Source: Imbricaverruca yamaguchii
Lineage: Eukaryota > Arthropoda > Thecostraca > Neoverrucidae
Assembly: GCA_034440575.1 (NCBI GenBank)
Contig: JAOTOL010001616.1
Location: 620,001 to 684,000, forward strand
Reading direction: 5' to 3'
Length of the DNA: 64,000 nucleotides
Shown in pieces: positions 35,591-45,945 of this stretch. A program made the translations under genes and the position numbers. The first letter of the stretch is position 1. Every line of letters begins with the position of its first letter. Under the pieces are notes generated by a model that saw nothing but the letters and a program-made list of their open reading frames with translations, ran no database searches and had not been told where the DNA came from.

Positions 35591-36157
35591 TACAATTTTG
35601 GTGAAGCAATAGTTGACCAGGCAACGACGTACTCAGCAAGGTTACTGTTGGAAAGCAGCAACCCTAGAGTAATCCGAACTGATGTAGTTTCCATTCGAAC
35701 ATGCCGATCAGATTATCGGTGCCTTCTTTATGATTCTTGTTCCGTTGACATTTCCCGGTCTGGTTCCCAAATGCCATCCCCAGCACATGTACGTACTATT
35801 GTATCACCCCGATTCGGTTCCTAGTTGTGTTCTATTGCGCCATTTCCCACCATCGGAGCCCGTTACTTTTTCCTCATTGCAGCACCGATCACCAATTCGC
35901 TTTCTCGAACCCATGTCGCGACTCCTTTTCCTAGTCCTATATCACGATCTTATTTCCGAGTTCCGATTCCCGGTTTCCGATTTCACTTCCTGGTCTCCTT
36001 CGTCAATTCCCTTCCTCGGTGCTGGTCTTCACGCCCTGCTATTTCTGTGCCATGTTTGATAGGTTGGGTCGTGTCGCGATCCCTCTCCCGTGTTTCGGTT
36101 CTCATCTGTGCGTTGTACAATGGCTTCAAATTACGCTCCCTTTCGTGGCTGCGCACA
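35591..36157. other. Unique intron sequence, pyrimidine-rich, no gene seen
   Basis: Irregular repetition of TTCCCGGTT and CGATTCCC-like words between 35750 and 36090. Confidence 0.4.
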
Positions 36158-36220
36158 TATGACGTCATCCTAGGACACACAATGACGTCATCTGAAGACA
36201 CACAATGACGTCATCTGAGG
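36158..36220. promoter_or_regulatory. Three full CRE sites (TGACGTCA) at exact 23-bp spacing
   Basis: TGACGTCA lies at 36160-36167, 36183-36190 and 36206-36213, each followed by TC. The spacers are similar (ATCTGAAGACACACA type), so this is a 23-bp tandem repeat with one palindromic CRE per unit, inside intron 1 of a CREB-family gene. Binding is an inference. Confidence 0.6.
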
Positions 36221-36834
36221 CCACCAGACGTGTTGCGCGCAGCATGGTACAGCGAGTTTTCTGTGGCCGCTTCTGGGCCCCTGTAGCACGAGGCACATGT
36301 CCCCTCCGAAATCTTTTGATGTCTCATTGCTTTCACCAATTTGGAAGTATACTGTTGAGTGTAAATTTGCTGGCTACCTCCTTTTTCTGTGATGTGCCCG
36401 GAAAAACGTTCTGGGATGTGTCCGAAAAAAAGTTTTTTTTTCTGTGCTGTTCCCACCCAGTCGTGAACATTTTGCCTCGTACTTCTGCATGTCACATCAT
36501 TATTGACACATGTTCCAGTTTCTTACGTGCACATTTCACCAATTTATCCACGCTGTAAATATTCACTAAAATATCCCGCTTAAAAGCACCCCAATCATTG
36601 GCTGGTGTAACCTAGAGATCCCGATACTGCTTCAGCTGTCTGTTCATCAGCATCACGTGGCGGTTAATAGGCATGAGCGGTCAACTCAGGAACAGTGGGG
36701 CGGCCTCTCCCGCCAATTGTGGACGAGCTCAGCATCGAACTCATTGGCGCGACATGGAACGAATGGATCTAGAAAATGACTTCTACCCGCTCCTACTCCG
36801 ACTTTGAGACACTTCCTGTTCCTCTGTCAATAAA
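36221..36834. other. Unique intron sequence, no gene seen
   Basis: Only short unrecognised ORFs. Confidence 0.45.
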
Positions 36835-36907
36835 ATACGAGTAATTCGCATGACCAAGATATGCGGTCAACATAATACGAGTAATTCGCATGACCAACAT
36901 ATGCGGA
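36835..36907. repeat. 40-bp direct repeat, two units
   Basis: ATACGAGTAATTCGCATGAC occurs at 36835 and 36875, followed by CAAGATATGCGG and CAACATATGCGG. Confidence 0.9.
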
Positions 36908-37582
36908 GCTTGGCACACATCAACCAGTGATCAGTGCTAGAATACGGCACAGGAAGACAGTTGTTGGTACCAGTTAGCTAGAACCATGCTGAATTTTGTG
37001 GAGGGCCATTGAACTGCCTAAATGTCATACCCTCTTCGTCGTGACCTATTCACGACTTGCATATCCATCTGCGCGTAGAACGGATGCCATTCTTTTCTGA
37101 GTGACGAAATCTTTTCAATTGTACAAGAAGGCAACGGGTTCCTTTTAGCATAGTGCCGTTATCGAAACAGGTGGAAAGACACTGGTGTACTGGACGCACG
37201 CTTCCAACGAGTCGTGGCGTTGTAGTCCGTCAGTCGCGTCCGTTTCCGCGAAGTGTCTTCAGGACGCGTACGCAGGTGATGTCCTTCGTGTGACATTTAG
37301 GCCGCGGGGCAGGTGCAAATGCATAACACCTGTCGGACAGTTTCGACTGGGTGCTTTCAGTTCGTCCGATGTCGAGTGTATTATGCATGGAGAGTTCTGC
37401 CGTCCTGGGGCGATCGTCGTATCAGCCCATATTTGTGTAATTAAAACACCCTGCTGCGTGGTCCATATCCAGACTTCTGATCTTCGTGGCAACGCGTTGC
37501 TTGATAAACAACACGATTAAATAGTCGGCTTCCTTCCGGGTGGCCAAGCAATGTTTGGTCCGAGGTGTGATGGTGAAACATT
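36908..37582. other. Unique intron sequence, no gene supported
   Basis: One 111-codon ORF at 37185-37520 is unrecognised and lacks support. Confidence 0.4.
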
Positions 37583-37626
37583 ATTTTCCGGCGCCGTGCC
37601 AATGCATTGGCACGGTGCCAGAAAAT
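37583..37626. other. 44-bp near-perfect palindrome
   Basis: Centred at AATGCATT (37601-37608). Arms ATTTTCCGGCGCCGTGCC and GGCACGGTGCCAGAAAAT pair with two mismatched positions per arm. Confidence 0.9.
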
Positions 37627-37627
37627 T

Positions 37628-37649
37628 CCACACCATTGCAATGGTGTGG
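37628..37649. other. 22-bp perfect palindrome
   Basis: Centred on TTGCAA; the core CACACCATTGCAATGGTGTG is self-complementary and is extended by C and G at the ends. It begins 2 bp after the 44-bp palindrome. Confidence 0.92.
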
Positions 37650-38817
37650 GATTCAGCGATGACATGTAATACTACTGTTTTGTTGCAATGCGGTTCGTGT
37701 GCCGCTTACTTGCATGAGTCGGCAAGATCTGTGTGCGTGTGCACCACATATTCATAGTCCAAACGCACACATGCCAACATAAAGCATGAAATCTTGCCCT
37801 GAATCGGCCTATGATGACAAACATTGCTGTCGCCTGGAATCTTAGTGTTTGCCAGTTCAGCTCGTTAGTTCAGAAGTTTGCAATTCACGCAACAGAGGCT
37901 TCCTGCTCTTTGTTGATGTGAGTCATCCGCACGCCGATCCTCTGTTTATGAAGCCAAAAATAAGCCTTACCATGCAAACTGGCCTGATCTGCTTGCACGC
38001 AGATTCCAATGCAACGTATCACAACATATCACCAGCGTACCCTGGCGTCGTTTTATGATTCACTTCTTGTAAAAAGAACAAGGTGGCTTGCAGCGTATTC
38101 CACTGCTAAGGGTTGATGACAGCCAGAAAGAGGACTCCGCCACCCATGGAAGTGTGGGAGATTGATCTCTGAAACGCTCTTTTTACGTCTAACACTGTAC
38201 TGATTAGAGTCGTGTAGCATATAGCTCTGATGCTGTAGTACGGTTCGCTTTTCACTTTGGCGCAGCCCGCGAACAGGCAGCCAGCAAGAAATTTGCGCTC
38301 CGGTAGCCATCGAGTAATTGCAGACAGACTCAGAAATTCGTCTATTAATGACATACATGACTTGTCAGCCGCTTTTATGGTTTTGTGGTAAGTTATGGTC
38401 GTTTAGTTTCCTCACTGTACTTTGTGATTGAAAACACCCCACCTATCCTAAAGATACGTCATATTCTAGATATTGCGTTTTTGAAGATAGTTGCATCACC
38501 AAAATATTCTTGGACTGGTTTGGATTCTTTGCTCGCATATTTATGTTTCGCCTTAACATATTTTGAAACAACCACATTCGGAATACTCCGCTTCGGCTGT
38601 CGAGGTCTATACCATGGTCGCAAATACCGTACAACGTTTTCCTGAGCTAATTTATGCAGTGGCAACATATTCGGAACCTGGTGCAATCCTGCCTGCTCTG
38701 CTGTGCAGATTGCGGTGTTTTTGTACGTTATCTTCGGTCCAGCTGGGCCGGTGATCAAGGCTAGCCGTCGAGATCGGCTTCCCGCTCGACCGACTACACT
38801 ATAAACTGCGCCCGACC
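37650..38817. other. Unique intron sequence, no gene seen
   Basis: Ordinary AT-leaning sequence with short random ORFs. Confidence 0.45.
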
Positions 38818-39352
38818 GGCTGTACCACAATCAGTACCGACCGGCTGCACCATAATCCGCACCGACCGGCTGCACCACAATCAGCACCGACCGGCTGCAC
38901 CATAATCCGCACCGACCGGCTGCACCATAATCCGCACCGACCGGCTGTACCACAATCAGCACCGACCGGCTGCACCATAATCAGCACCGACCGGCTGCAC
39001 CATATCCCCCCCACCACTGACCATAATCAGCACCGACCGGCTGCACCATAATCCGCACCGACCGGCTGTACCACAATCAGCACCGACCGGCTGTACCACA
39101 ATCAGCACCGACCGGCTGTACCACAATCAGCACCGACCGGCTGTACCACAATCCGCACCGACCGGCTGTACCTCAATCAGCACCGACCGGCTGTACCACA
39201 ATGCACCGACCGGCTGTACCATAATCGCACCGACCGGCTGTACCACAATCAGCACCGACCGGCTGTACCACAATCCGCACCGACCGGCTGTACCTCAATC
39301 AGCACCGACCGGCTGTACCACAATCCGCACCGACCGGCTGTACCATAATCAT
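38818..39352. repeat. 25-bp minisatellite, about 21 units
   Basis: Unit CAGCACCGACCGGCTGTACC plus ACAAT, with variants CATAATCCG; units alternate in short runs. Confidence 0.95.
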
Positions 39353-40800
39353 CACTGGTCAGGTGCAGCGCAATCAGCGCTGACCAGCTGCTCCACAGTG
39401 TGCATGATGGTTGCATCGGCTTGGTGGACCCGCCCCGACACGGATGACGTCTGGGCGAAGTTGTCAGGACCCGACACACGCAGGCTGAAATCGTCCGGAC
39501 ACCTGTGTTGGCTGAAGCACCGGCTGAATGTACCCGCCCCAGTGGGGGTGGTGGAGGTGAACCCCGCCACTTCACCGCCCCCACTCCGCCCCCGCCGTGT
39601 GGCCCAGTGGGGCGTGTCGATTGACCCCGTCCTTGTCGATCATTAATGACGGCTGCACCGCGTCAGCGCTGGCCGGGCAGTTGGCGACGTGTCCGACGTC
39701 GTCGCCGGCCTCCGTCGCCACTCGCGGGCATCTCCGCGGCGCGTCCCGTCCGCCAGCACTCCAGACGGCACAGGGTTTCAGACGGCACATGTGCCCAGTC
39801 GGCGGTACAGATAACGCGGAGTCGCAGCAGCCGTCGATACCGCGCGGCGGCCCGCTGTTGCAGCGTCACTCCGCCGACGAGCAGCGCGCGTATCGCACAC
39901 GTGCGGCCGCGATACGGGCGTGCCGTGCCGACCTCCCGGTCGTGGAGAGCGCAGCACGCCGGCCGCACAGTCACCGCCGGCGTGCACGTCCGAGGGACGA
40001 CCACCTGACCAGAGTGCCCAACCCTTCCAAGCGCGCAGCCCGGAGGGCAGGGGCTGGGACGCTGTGGGGAGGCGGCGGGTGGACGTGGCTGTGGACGTGG
40101 GTGGACGTGGAACTGACGACGCCGTCCGATGGCGTGTGCGGTGTACCAGTACGCCGTCCGACCGGTACGCGGTGACGCCGTCTGATGTCTGTCGATGCAT
40201 GCTACCGCCTCGGGGAAGATGTGCCGATACTCAAGAGCGCCCGAACTCCGCCGGCGGCCGGCCGGGGTGAGAGGGTGGCGGCCCTGTGCGGCCCAGCAGT
40301 CAAATGAGTCGTAAAACACCACCGGGTTGTTGGACGCCCGCACTCGCCAGATTCGCCCAAAGGCACCGACCGCACACCGCGGCCTGCTGCCGTATGTTTT
40401 GCATGTCGTCTGGAAATTGTGAGCTGTATGTGCGGCGTGCTCTTAGTCGAACCCCTTGCTCTGTAGAATGTAAGATCCCCAGTCGCAGCGCTGCGTAATT
40501 GGCGCTCCAGACGATCGTCCGGGCAAAACACTGCGGTGATGAGAATCACATCTCCCGCGCAGCCTAAGTGTTGGGCCAGACCTCATTTCGTTATCCTGCC
40601 GTGATCAGGCAAACAGAAGGAAAATTGAGGGAGTAGGAAAGTGAGCGAAGAAGAAAAACAACGGGCGGAAAATGTGAGCAAGACAATTAGAACGGAAGAA
40701 CCCGGGAGGAAGGATAATGAATATAGTGATAGAGGGGAGAACGAGAGGGGAGAAAAAGAAGGATGCATGCCGAGAGATCAGGGAATAGAGAGAGGAAAGA
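39353..40800. other. CpG-rich to mixed intron sequence, no gene supported
   Basis: Between 39560 and 40280 the sequence is GC-rich and open on both strands (192 and 226 codons), but the translations are Arg/Pro/Ala-rich and match nothing. Short inverted words such as GTACCAGTACGCCGTCCGAC occur near 40142. Confidence 0.4.
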
Positions 40801-40809
40801 GGTGCTTTG

Positions 40810-40885
40810 CGAGAGAGAGCGAAAGCGAGAGCGAAAGCGAGAGCGAAAGCGAGAAGAAGAGGGAGAGGGAGACAGCAAAGAGAAA
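40810..40885. repeat. Purine tract with (GAGAGCGAAAGC)n
   Basis: A few copies of the 12-bp unit followed by GA-rich sequence. Confidence 0.85.
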
Positions 40886-41354
40886 AAGGACAGCCACAAG
40901 TTGAATATAACTGTCGGCTTACGCATGACCACCTATCAGGAATGACAGAAGAAAAAGAGCCCACCATCCCGGGGCGGCAATAGCAAATGGCTGGGGATGG
41001 GAAGGGGAGGGGAGGGGTGCATGCCGCGGATGTGGCAAGGCGAACGTGTCTGGCGAGACGGGCTCCTCCGTGAGTACATCATGCGTCTGTCACCGTGGGC
41101 GTACAATCACCGATGCCCTGATCCTGTTATTTGCTCTGCGACCAAAGAAACCGGTCTGGTTTGAACGAAAAATTAGATGTTTAAGGAAAAGGTGGAGAGA
41201 AAAAGCATTGTCCACTCCGAACTGACCGACAATAGGCAACACTTATCCGGTGATTAGGCCACGAATTGGTGGGACGAACGAACAACGCACTCGCTAATTG
41301 CGTCCATCTGGGATGTGCTAACCACCGCTGCGGCTTGTAATTGCTTCTCGGAGC

Positions 41355-42090
41355 CCATCGGCGAGTCACCAGCCGACGCCTGTTGCCGGGCTCGGCTGTG
41401 CCGGCGGTGACAGTCCGCGGACGGCGGGTCACCAGCCGACGTCTGTTGCCGGGCCCGGCTGTGCCGGCGGTGACAGTCCGCAGACGGCGGGTCACCAGCT
41501 AACGCCTGTTGCCGGGCCCGGCTGTGCCGGCGGTGACAGTCGCAGACGGCGGGTCACCAGCCGACGCCTGTTGCCGAGCTCGGCTGTGCCGGCGGTGACA
41601 GTCCGCGGACGGCGGGTCACCAGCCGACGTCTGTTGCCGGGCCCGGCTGTGCCGGCGGTGACAGTCCGCAGACGGCGGGTCACCAGCCGACGCCTGTTGC
41701 CGGGCCCGGCTGTGCCGGCGGTGACAGTCCGCGGACGGCGGGTCACCAGCCGACGTCTGTTGCCGGGCCCAGTTGTGCCGGCGGTGACAGTCCGCGGACG
41801 GCGGGTCACCAGCCAACGCCTGTTGCCGGGCTCGGCTGTGCCGGCGGTGACAGTCCGCGGACGGCGGGTCACCAGCTAACGCCTGTTGCCGGGCCCGGCT
41901 GTGCCGGCGGTGACAGTCCGCGGACGGCGGGTCACCAGCTAACGCCTGTTGCCGGGCCCGGCTGTGCCGGCGGTGACAGTCCGCAGACGGCGGGTCACCA
42001 GCTAACGCCTGTTGCGTGTGCCGGCGGTGACAGTCCGCGGACGGCGGGTCACCAGCTAACGCCTGTTGCCGGGCCCGGCTGTGCCGGCGG
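41355..42090. repeat. 63-bp minisatellite, about 12 units
   Basis: The unit begins CAGCCGACGCCTGTTGCCGG and ends GACGGCGGGTCAC. Variants (GACGTC or TAACGCC; GGGCCC or AGCTCG) occur in blocks. One unit (about 42008) is shortened. Confidence 0.95.
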
Positions 42091-42157
42091 CCAGCTGCAG
42101 ACGTCACGTCCAGCACGTCTGGCCGGCGGTGGGGTCGCCGTTTGTCGCCCCGCTTGT

Positions 42158-43480
42158 GTGACGATTGTGAGACGACTGTGTGAGACGACTATGTGAGACG
42201 ACTGTGTGAGACGACTGTGTGAGACGACTGTGTGAGACGACTGTGTGAGACGACTGTGTGAGACGACTGTGTGAGACGACTGTGTGAGACGACTGTGTGT
42301 GACGACTGTGTGAGACGACTGTGTGAGACGACTGTGTGAGACGACTGTGTGAGACGACTGTGTGAGACGACTGTGTGAGACGACTGTGTGAGACGACTGT
42401 GTGAGACGACTGTGTGAGACGACTGTGTGAGACGACTGTGTGAGACGACTGTGTGAGACGACTGTGTGAGACGACTGTGTGAGACGACTGTGTGAGACGA
42501 CTGTGTGACGACCGTGTAACGACTGCGCGACGACTGCGCGACGACTGCGCGACGACTGCGCGACGACTGCGCGACGACTGCGCGACGACTGCGCGACGAC
42601 TGCGCGACGCCTGTGTGACGCCTGTGTGACGCCTGTGTGACGCCTGTGTGACGCCTGTGTGACGCCTGTGTGACGCCTGTGTGACGACTGTGTGACGACT
42701 GTGTGACGACTGTGTGACGACTGTGTGACGACTGTGTGACGACTGTGTGACGACTGTGTGACGACTGTGTGACGACTGTGTGACGACTGTGTGACGCCTG
42801 TGTGACGCCTGTGTGACGCCTGTGTGACGCCTGTGTGACGCCTGTGTGACGCCTGTGTGACGCCTGTGTGACGCCTGTGTGACGCCTGTGTGACGCCTGT
42901 GTGACGCCTGTGTGACGCCTGTGTGACGCCTGTGTGACGCCTGTGTGACGCCTGTGTGACGCCTGTGTGACGCCTGTGTGACGCCTGTGTGACGCCTGTG
43001 TGACGCCTGTGTGACGTCTGTGTGACGTCTGTGTGACGTCTGTGTGACGTCTGTGTGACGTCTGTGTGACGCCTGTGTGACGCCTGTGTGACGGCTGTGT
43101 GACGGCTGTGTGACGACTGCGTGACGCCTGCGTGACGCCTGCGTGACGCCTGCGTGACGCCTGCGTGACGCCTGCGTGACGCCTGCGTGACGCCTGCGTG
43201 ACGCCTGCGTGACGCCTGTGTGACGCCTGTGTGACGCCTGTGTGACGCCTGTGTGACGCCTGTGTGACGCCTGTGTGACGCCTGTGTGACGCCTGTGTGA
43301 CGCCTGTGTGACGCCTGTGTGACGCCTGTGTGACGCCTGTGTGACGCCTGTGTGACGCCTGTGTGACGCCTGTGTGACGCCTGTGTGACGCCTGTGTGAC
43401 GCCTGTGTGACGCCTGTGTGACGCCTGTGTGACGCCTGTGTGACGCCTGTGTGACGCCTGTGTGACGCCTGTGTGACGGC
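42158..43480. repeat. Compound 13-bp then 11-bp satellite abutting exon 2
   Basis: First about 26 units of GAGACGACTGTGT (13 bp), then GACGACTGCGC (11 bp), then a long 11-bp array with blocks GACGCCTGTGT, GACGACTGTGT, GACGCCTGTGT, GACGTCTGTGT, GACGGCTGTGT, GACGCCTGCGT and again GACGCCTGTGT. It ends about 10 bp before the exon 2 acceptor. Minus-strand translations of up to 580 codons are artefacts of the period. Confidence 0.97.
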
Positions 43481-43486
43481 CGGCAG

Positions 43487-43652
43487 ACGTTGACGGAGCC
43501 CGACGGTGGGTGGCGGCCGCATGTGGACTGCGCCAGCTCGGTGGTGCTGCGCGACAGGATGATCACCGAGGCCAGTCTGCCCATCCGGGCGGAGCACTCC
43601 TACTGCAACGACTCGGCCCGGCCGGTCGACGCCATCAAGGAGGAGGAGGACG
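43487..43652 (+). CDS. CrebA: CrebA exon 2 (55 codons plus 1 nt)
   Basis: The acceptor is ggccggcag before ACG at 43487 and the donor is gtgagtga at 43653. The exon enters in phase 0 and leaves in phase 1. The 55 residues include W9, then SSVVLRDRMITEAS and IRAEHSYCND, matching the order W..RDVKDPTVILNDKLISDA and IKTEHSYS in fly CrebA. The (I/Q)xxEHSYS block is also conserved in vertebrate CREB3L1 and CREB3L2. The exon ends in an acidic run, AIKEEED, with a psi-K-x-E SUMO-type match. The acceptor has an unusually poor pyrimidine tract because a 1.3-kb GACGCCTGTGT-type array runs to within about 10 bp of it. The exon reads through open from the array, so the 5' border is inferred from phase and AG. 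Confidence 0.8.
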
Positions 43653-44204
43653 GTGAGTGAGACGTGCGCCCACCCGGACCTGGCGCGCGCGCCGCCGGCC
43701 GGCAGTGCAGCGCGGCTTCCGGCACGGGCAGAGGCGTGGGTGGCGGGCGCCGCCCCTTGCCAGATCTGGGCCGGGTGAAAGCATCGGCTGACAAGTGCCG
43801 TGAATGTGGCCCGAGGCTCCGTCGGCAGTCGTGTTCGCCGGGTCACCGTGTCTGTGGTGACCTCTGTGCGGCACGCCTGCGCCGGTGCAGCGCCGGGTCA
43901 CCTGTTGTCGCGAGTGGCCTGCTCTCGCGATGCGCCATGCCGACCACCGATGGCCTCGGCACGCTCCGCGATGCCGTAGCGAGCGGCTGCGCGTGCAGCA
44001 CGTCGCGGCGCCGGCGACAGCACCGAGGGGACGAGGACCACTGTTCCAGACGGCTGGAGCCGCGAGGTGCGCCAGCCGCCGATTTTCCGGCCCAGGCAGA
44101 GACGCCGGCGAGTCGTCTCACCGAGGCGAGCCGGCCGCTCTCCAGCGAGGCCGCGAGTCGTCGGCTCGACTGAGGGCGGCGCCGCGGCAGACTGGCACGG
44201 TCTC
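43653..44204. other. GC-rich 5' part of intron 2, no gene seen
   Basis: CpG-rich sequence directly after exon 2; open frames on both strands are composition effects. Confidence 0.45.
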
Positions 44205-44530
44205 GCCTCGCTGGGGAGCCGTCGGCTCGACTGTGGGCCGCGCCAGACTGACACGGTCTCGCCTCGCTGGGGAGCCGTCGGCTCGACTGTGGGCCGCGCC
44301 AGACTGACACGGTCTCGCCTCGTGGGGAGCCGTCGGCTCGACTGTGGGCCGCGCCAGACTGACACGGTCTCGCCTCGCTGGGGAGCCGTCGGCTCGACTG
44401 TGGGCGGCGCCAGACTGACACGGTCTCGCCTCGGTGGGCGGCGCCAGACTGACACGGTCTCGCCTCGCTGGGGAGCCGTCGGCTCGACTGTGGGCGGCGC
44501 CAGACTGACACGGTCTCGCCTCGCTGAGGG
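44205..44530. repeat. 56-bp minisatellite, about six units
   Basis: Unit CGCTGGGGAGCCGTCGGCTC then GACTGTGGGCCGCGCCAGAC and TGACACGGTCTCGCCT. One unit near 44435 is truncated. Confidence 0.93.
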
Positions 44531-45496
44531 GAGCCGTCCCCAGGTGCTGTTTACGACGACCCGTCGACACGGCCGCCGACCGAGCCTCCGGCAACGAATA
44601 GCTGGACGGCCAGCCGACCACAGTGTTTACGCTGCATAACTCGTGGGGAAGGGTGAACTACAGAGACCTGCCCAGATTGGCACATGGGATTCCGGTGGTG
44701 ATCGGGTGGAGTAGCGCCGAGAGAGGCCGCTGGCGCGCCAGTTGTGTGAATGCGGCGTTGGGTATTTTGAGGACAGCGTTGCAGAACGACTGGAGTGCCA
44801 CTGTTGAATATGAATCGTAATGTGGTGGGTACATGGGACTCCAGAATATGGCGCTGGCAACCGATGGACAAGGTGCTGCATGCAACGCCCATCTACGTCA
44901 CATCATGCTTTGAAACAAAATTGTAGTTTCTCTGTTAAAGTGTATGCGATCACGGTATCTAATGGTGTATTTTGTGATATATGTCAGGAAAATAACTAAT
45001 TTCGCCAAAACATGAATGCCGTCGGGAGGTACCCAACGCCAATTCTGTACCTCAATGGTGCGAAAGTTGCAGGACTTATTCACATTCACAGCCGTCTACC
45101 CTCGTTAGATCTCGGCAAGCCTTCGTCCGGGCTTATTGCGACGTGCATTCGTTCCGCGTTTCCGCCCTTCCTCCGTAACAACCTTCCTGTTTGTCCTCAC
45201 CCATTCCGTCATCCCACTTCCGCCCCCGTCAGACTTCTCCGCTCTCGCCTCCATCCTACGTCTCTGCGTTCGCGTAGTCTCCCCACGTCCGCCCCACGCT
45301 TCCGCCCCGCCCGGCGTCTCCACACTCCGCCACGGTCCCCGCCTGACCTCGCGGCACCTTGTCGATCGATGAGAGCGGCACGCTTCGCAGTTCGCCGTTC
45401 CATCTACGTCCCTTTTCACGCAGCTCGTGTCCCCACCGCGCCGCCCGGCGTCACCTCCGGTCCGCACCGATGATAGGGACGGTGCAGCCGCCCCAC
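44531..45496. other. Intron 2 sequence, no gene seen; pyrimidine-rich at 45100-45470
   Basis: The 45100-45470 segment has irregular C/T-rich words (CTTCCGCCC, CCGCCCGGCGTC). No coding support. Confidence 0.45.
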
Positions 45497-45945
45497 GCAG
45501 CGTGTCGACCGAACGACACGTGCCGCAAACGCCGACACGACTTCACTAACGACAGCGTCACTGGATGTCGACCGAACGACACGTGCCGCAAACGCCGACA
45601 CGACTTCACTAACGACAGCGCGACTGGGTGTCGACCGAACGACACGTGCCGCAAACGCCGACACGACTTCACTAACGACAGCGTCACTGGGTGTCGACCG
45701 AACGACACGTGCCGCAAACGCCGACACGACTTCACTAACGACAGCGTGACTGGGTGTCGACCGAACGATACGTGCCACAAACGACGACACGACTTCACTA
45801 ACGACAGCGCGACTGGATGTCGACCGAACGACACGTGCCGCAAACGCCGACACGACTTCACCAACGACAGCGCGACTGGGTGTCGACCGAACGACACGTG
45901 CCGCAAACGCCGACACGACTTCACTAACGACAGCGCGGCCGACAG
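45497..45945. repeat. 63-bp minisatellite, seven units
   Basis: Unit GTCGACCGAACGACACGTGC then CGCAAACGCCGACACGACTT and CACTAACGACAGCG. One frame gives a 21-residue repeat, but other frames are open too. Each unit has a CACGTG (TACGTG in one). Confidence 0.95.

Noticed and set aside
37185..37520. 111-codon ORF
   Set aside because: No recognisable family and no supporting signals.
39597..40343. CpG-rich ORFs of 192 and 226 codons on opposite strands
   Set aside because: Arg/Pro/Ala-rich in all frames, expected from GC-rich sequence; no domain.
42104..43846. 580-codon minus-strand ORF rich in His/Arg/Ser
   Set aside because: It is a read-through of the 11- and 13-bp satellite and lies antisense to exon 2.
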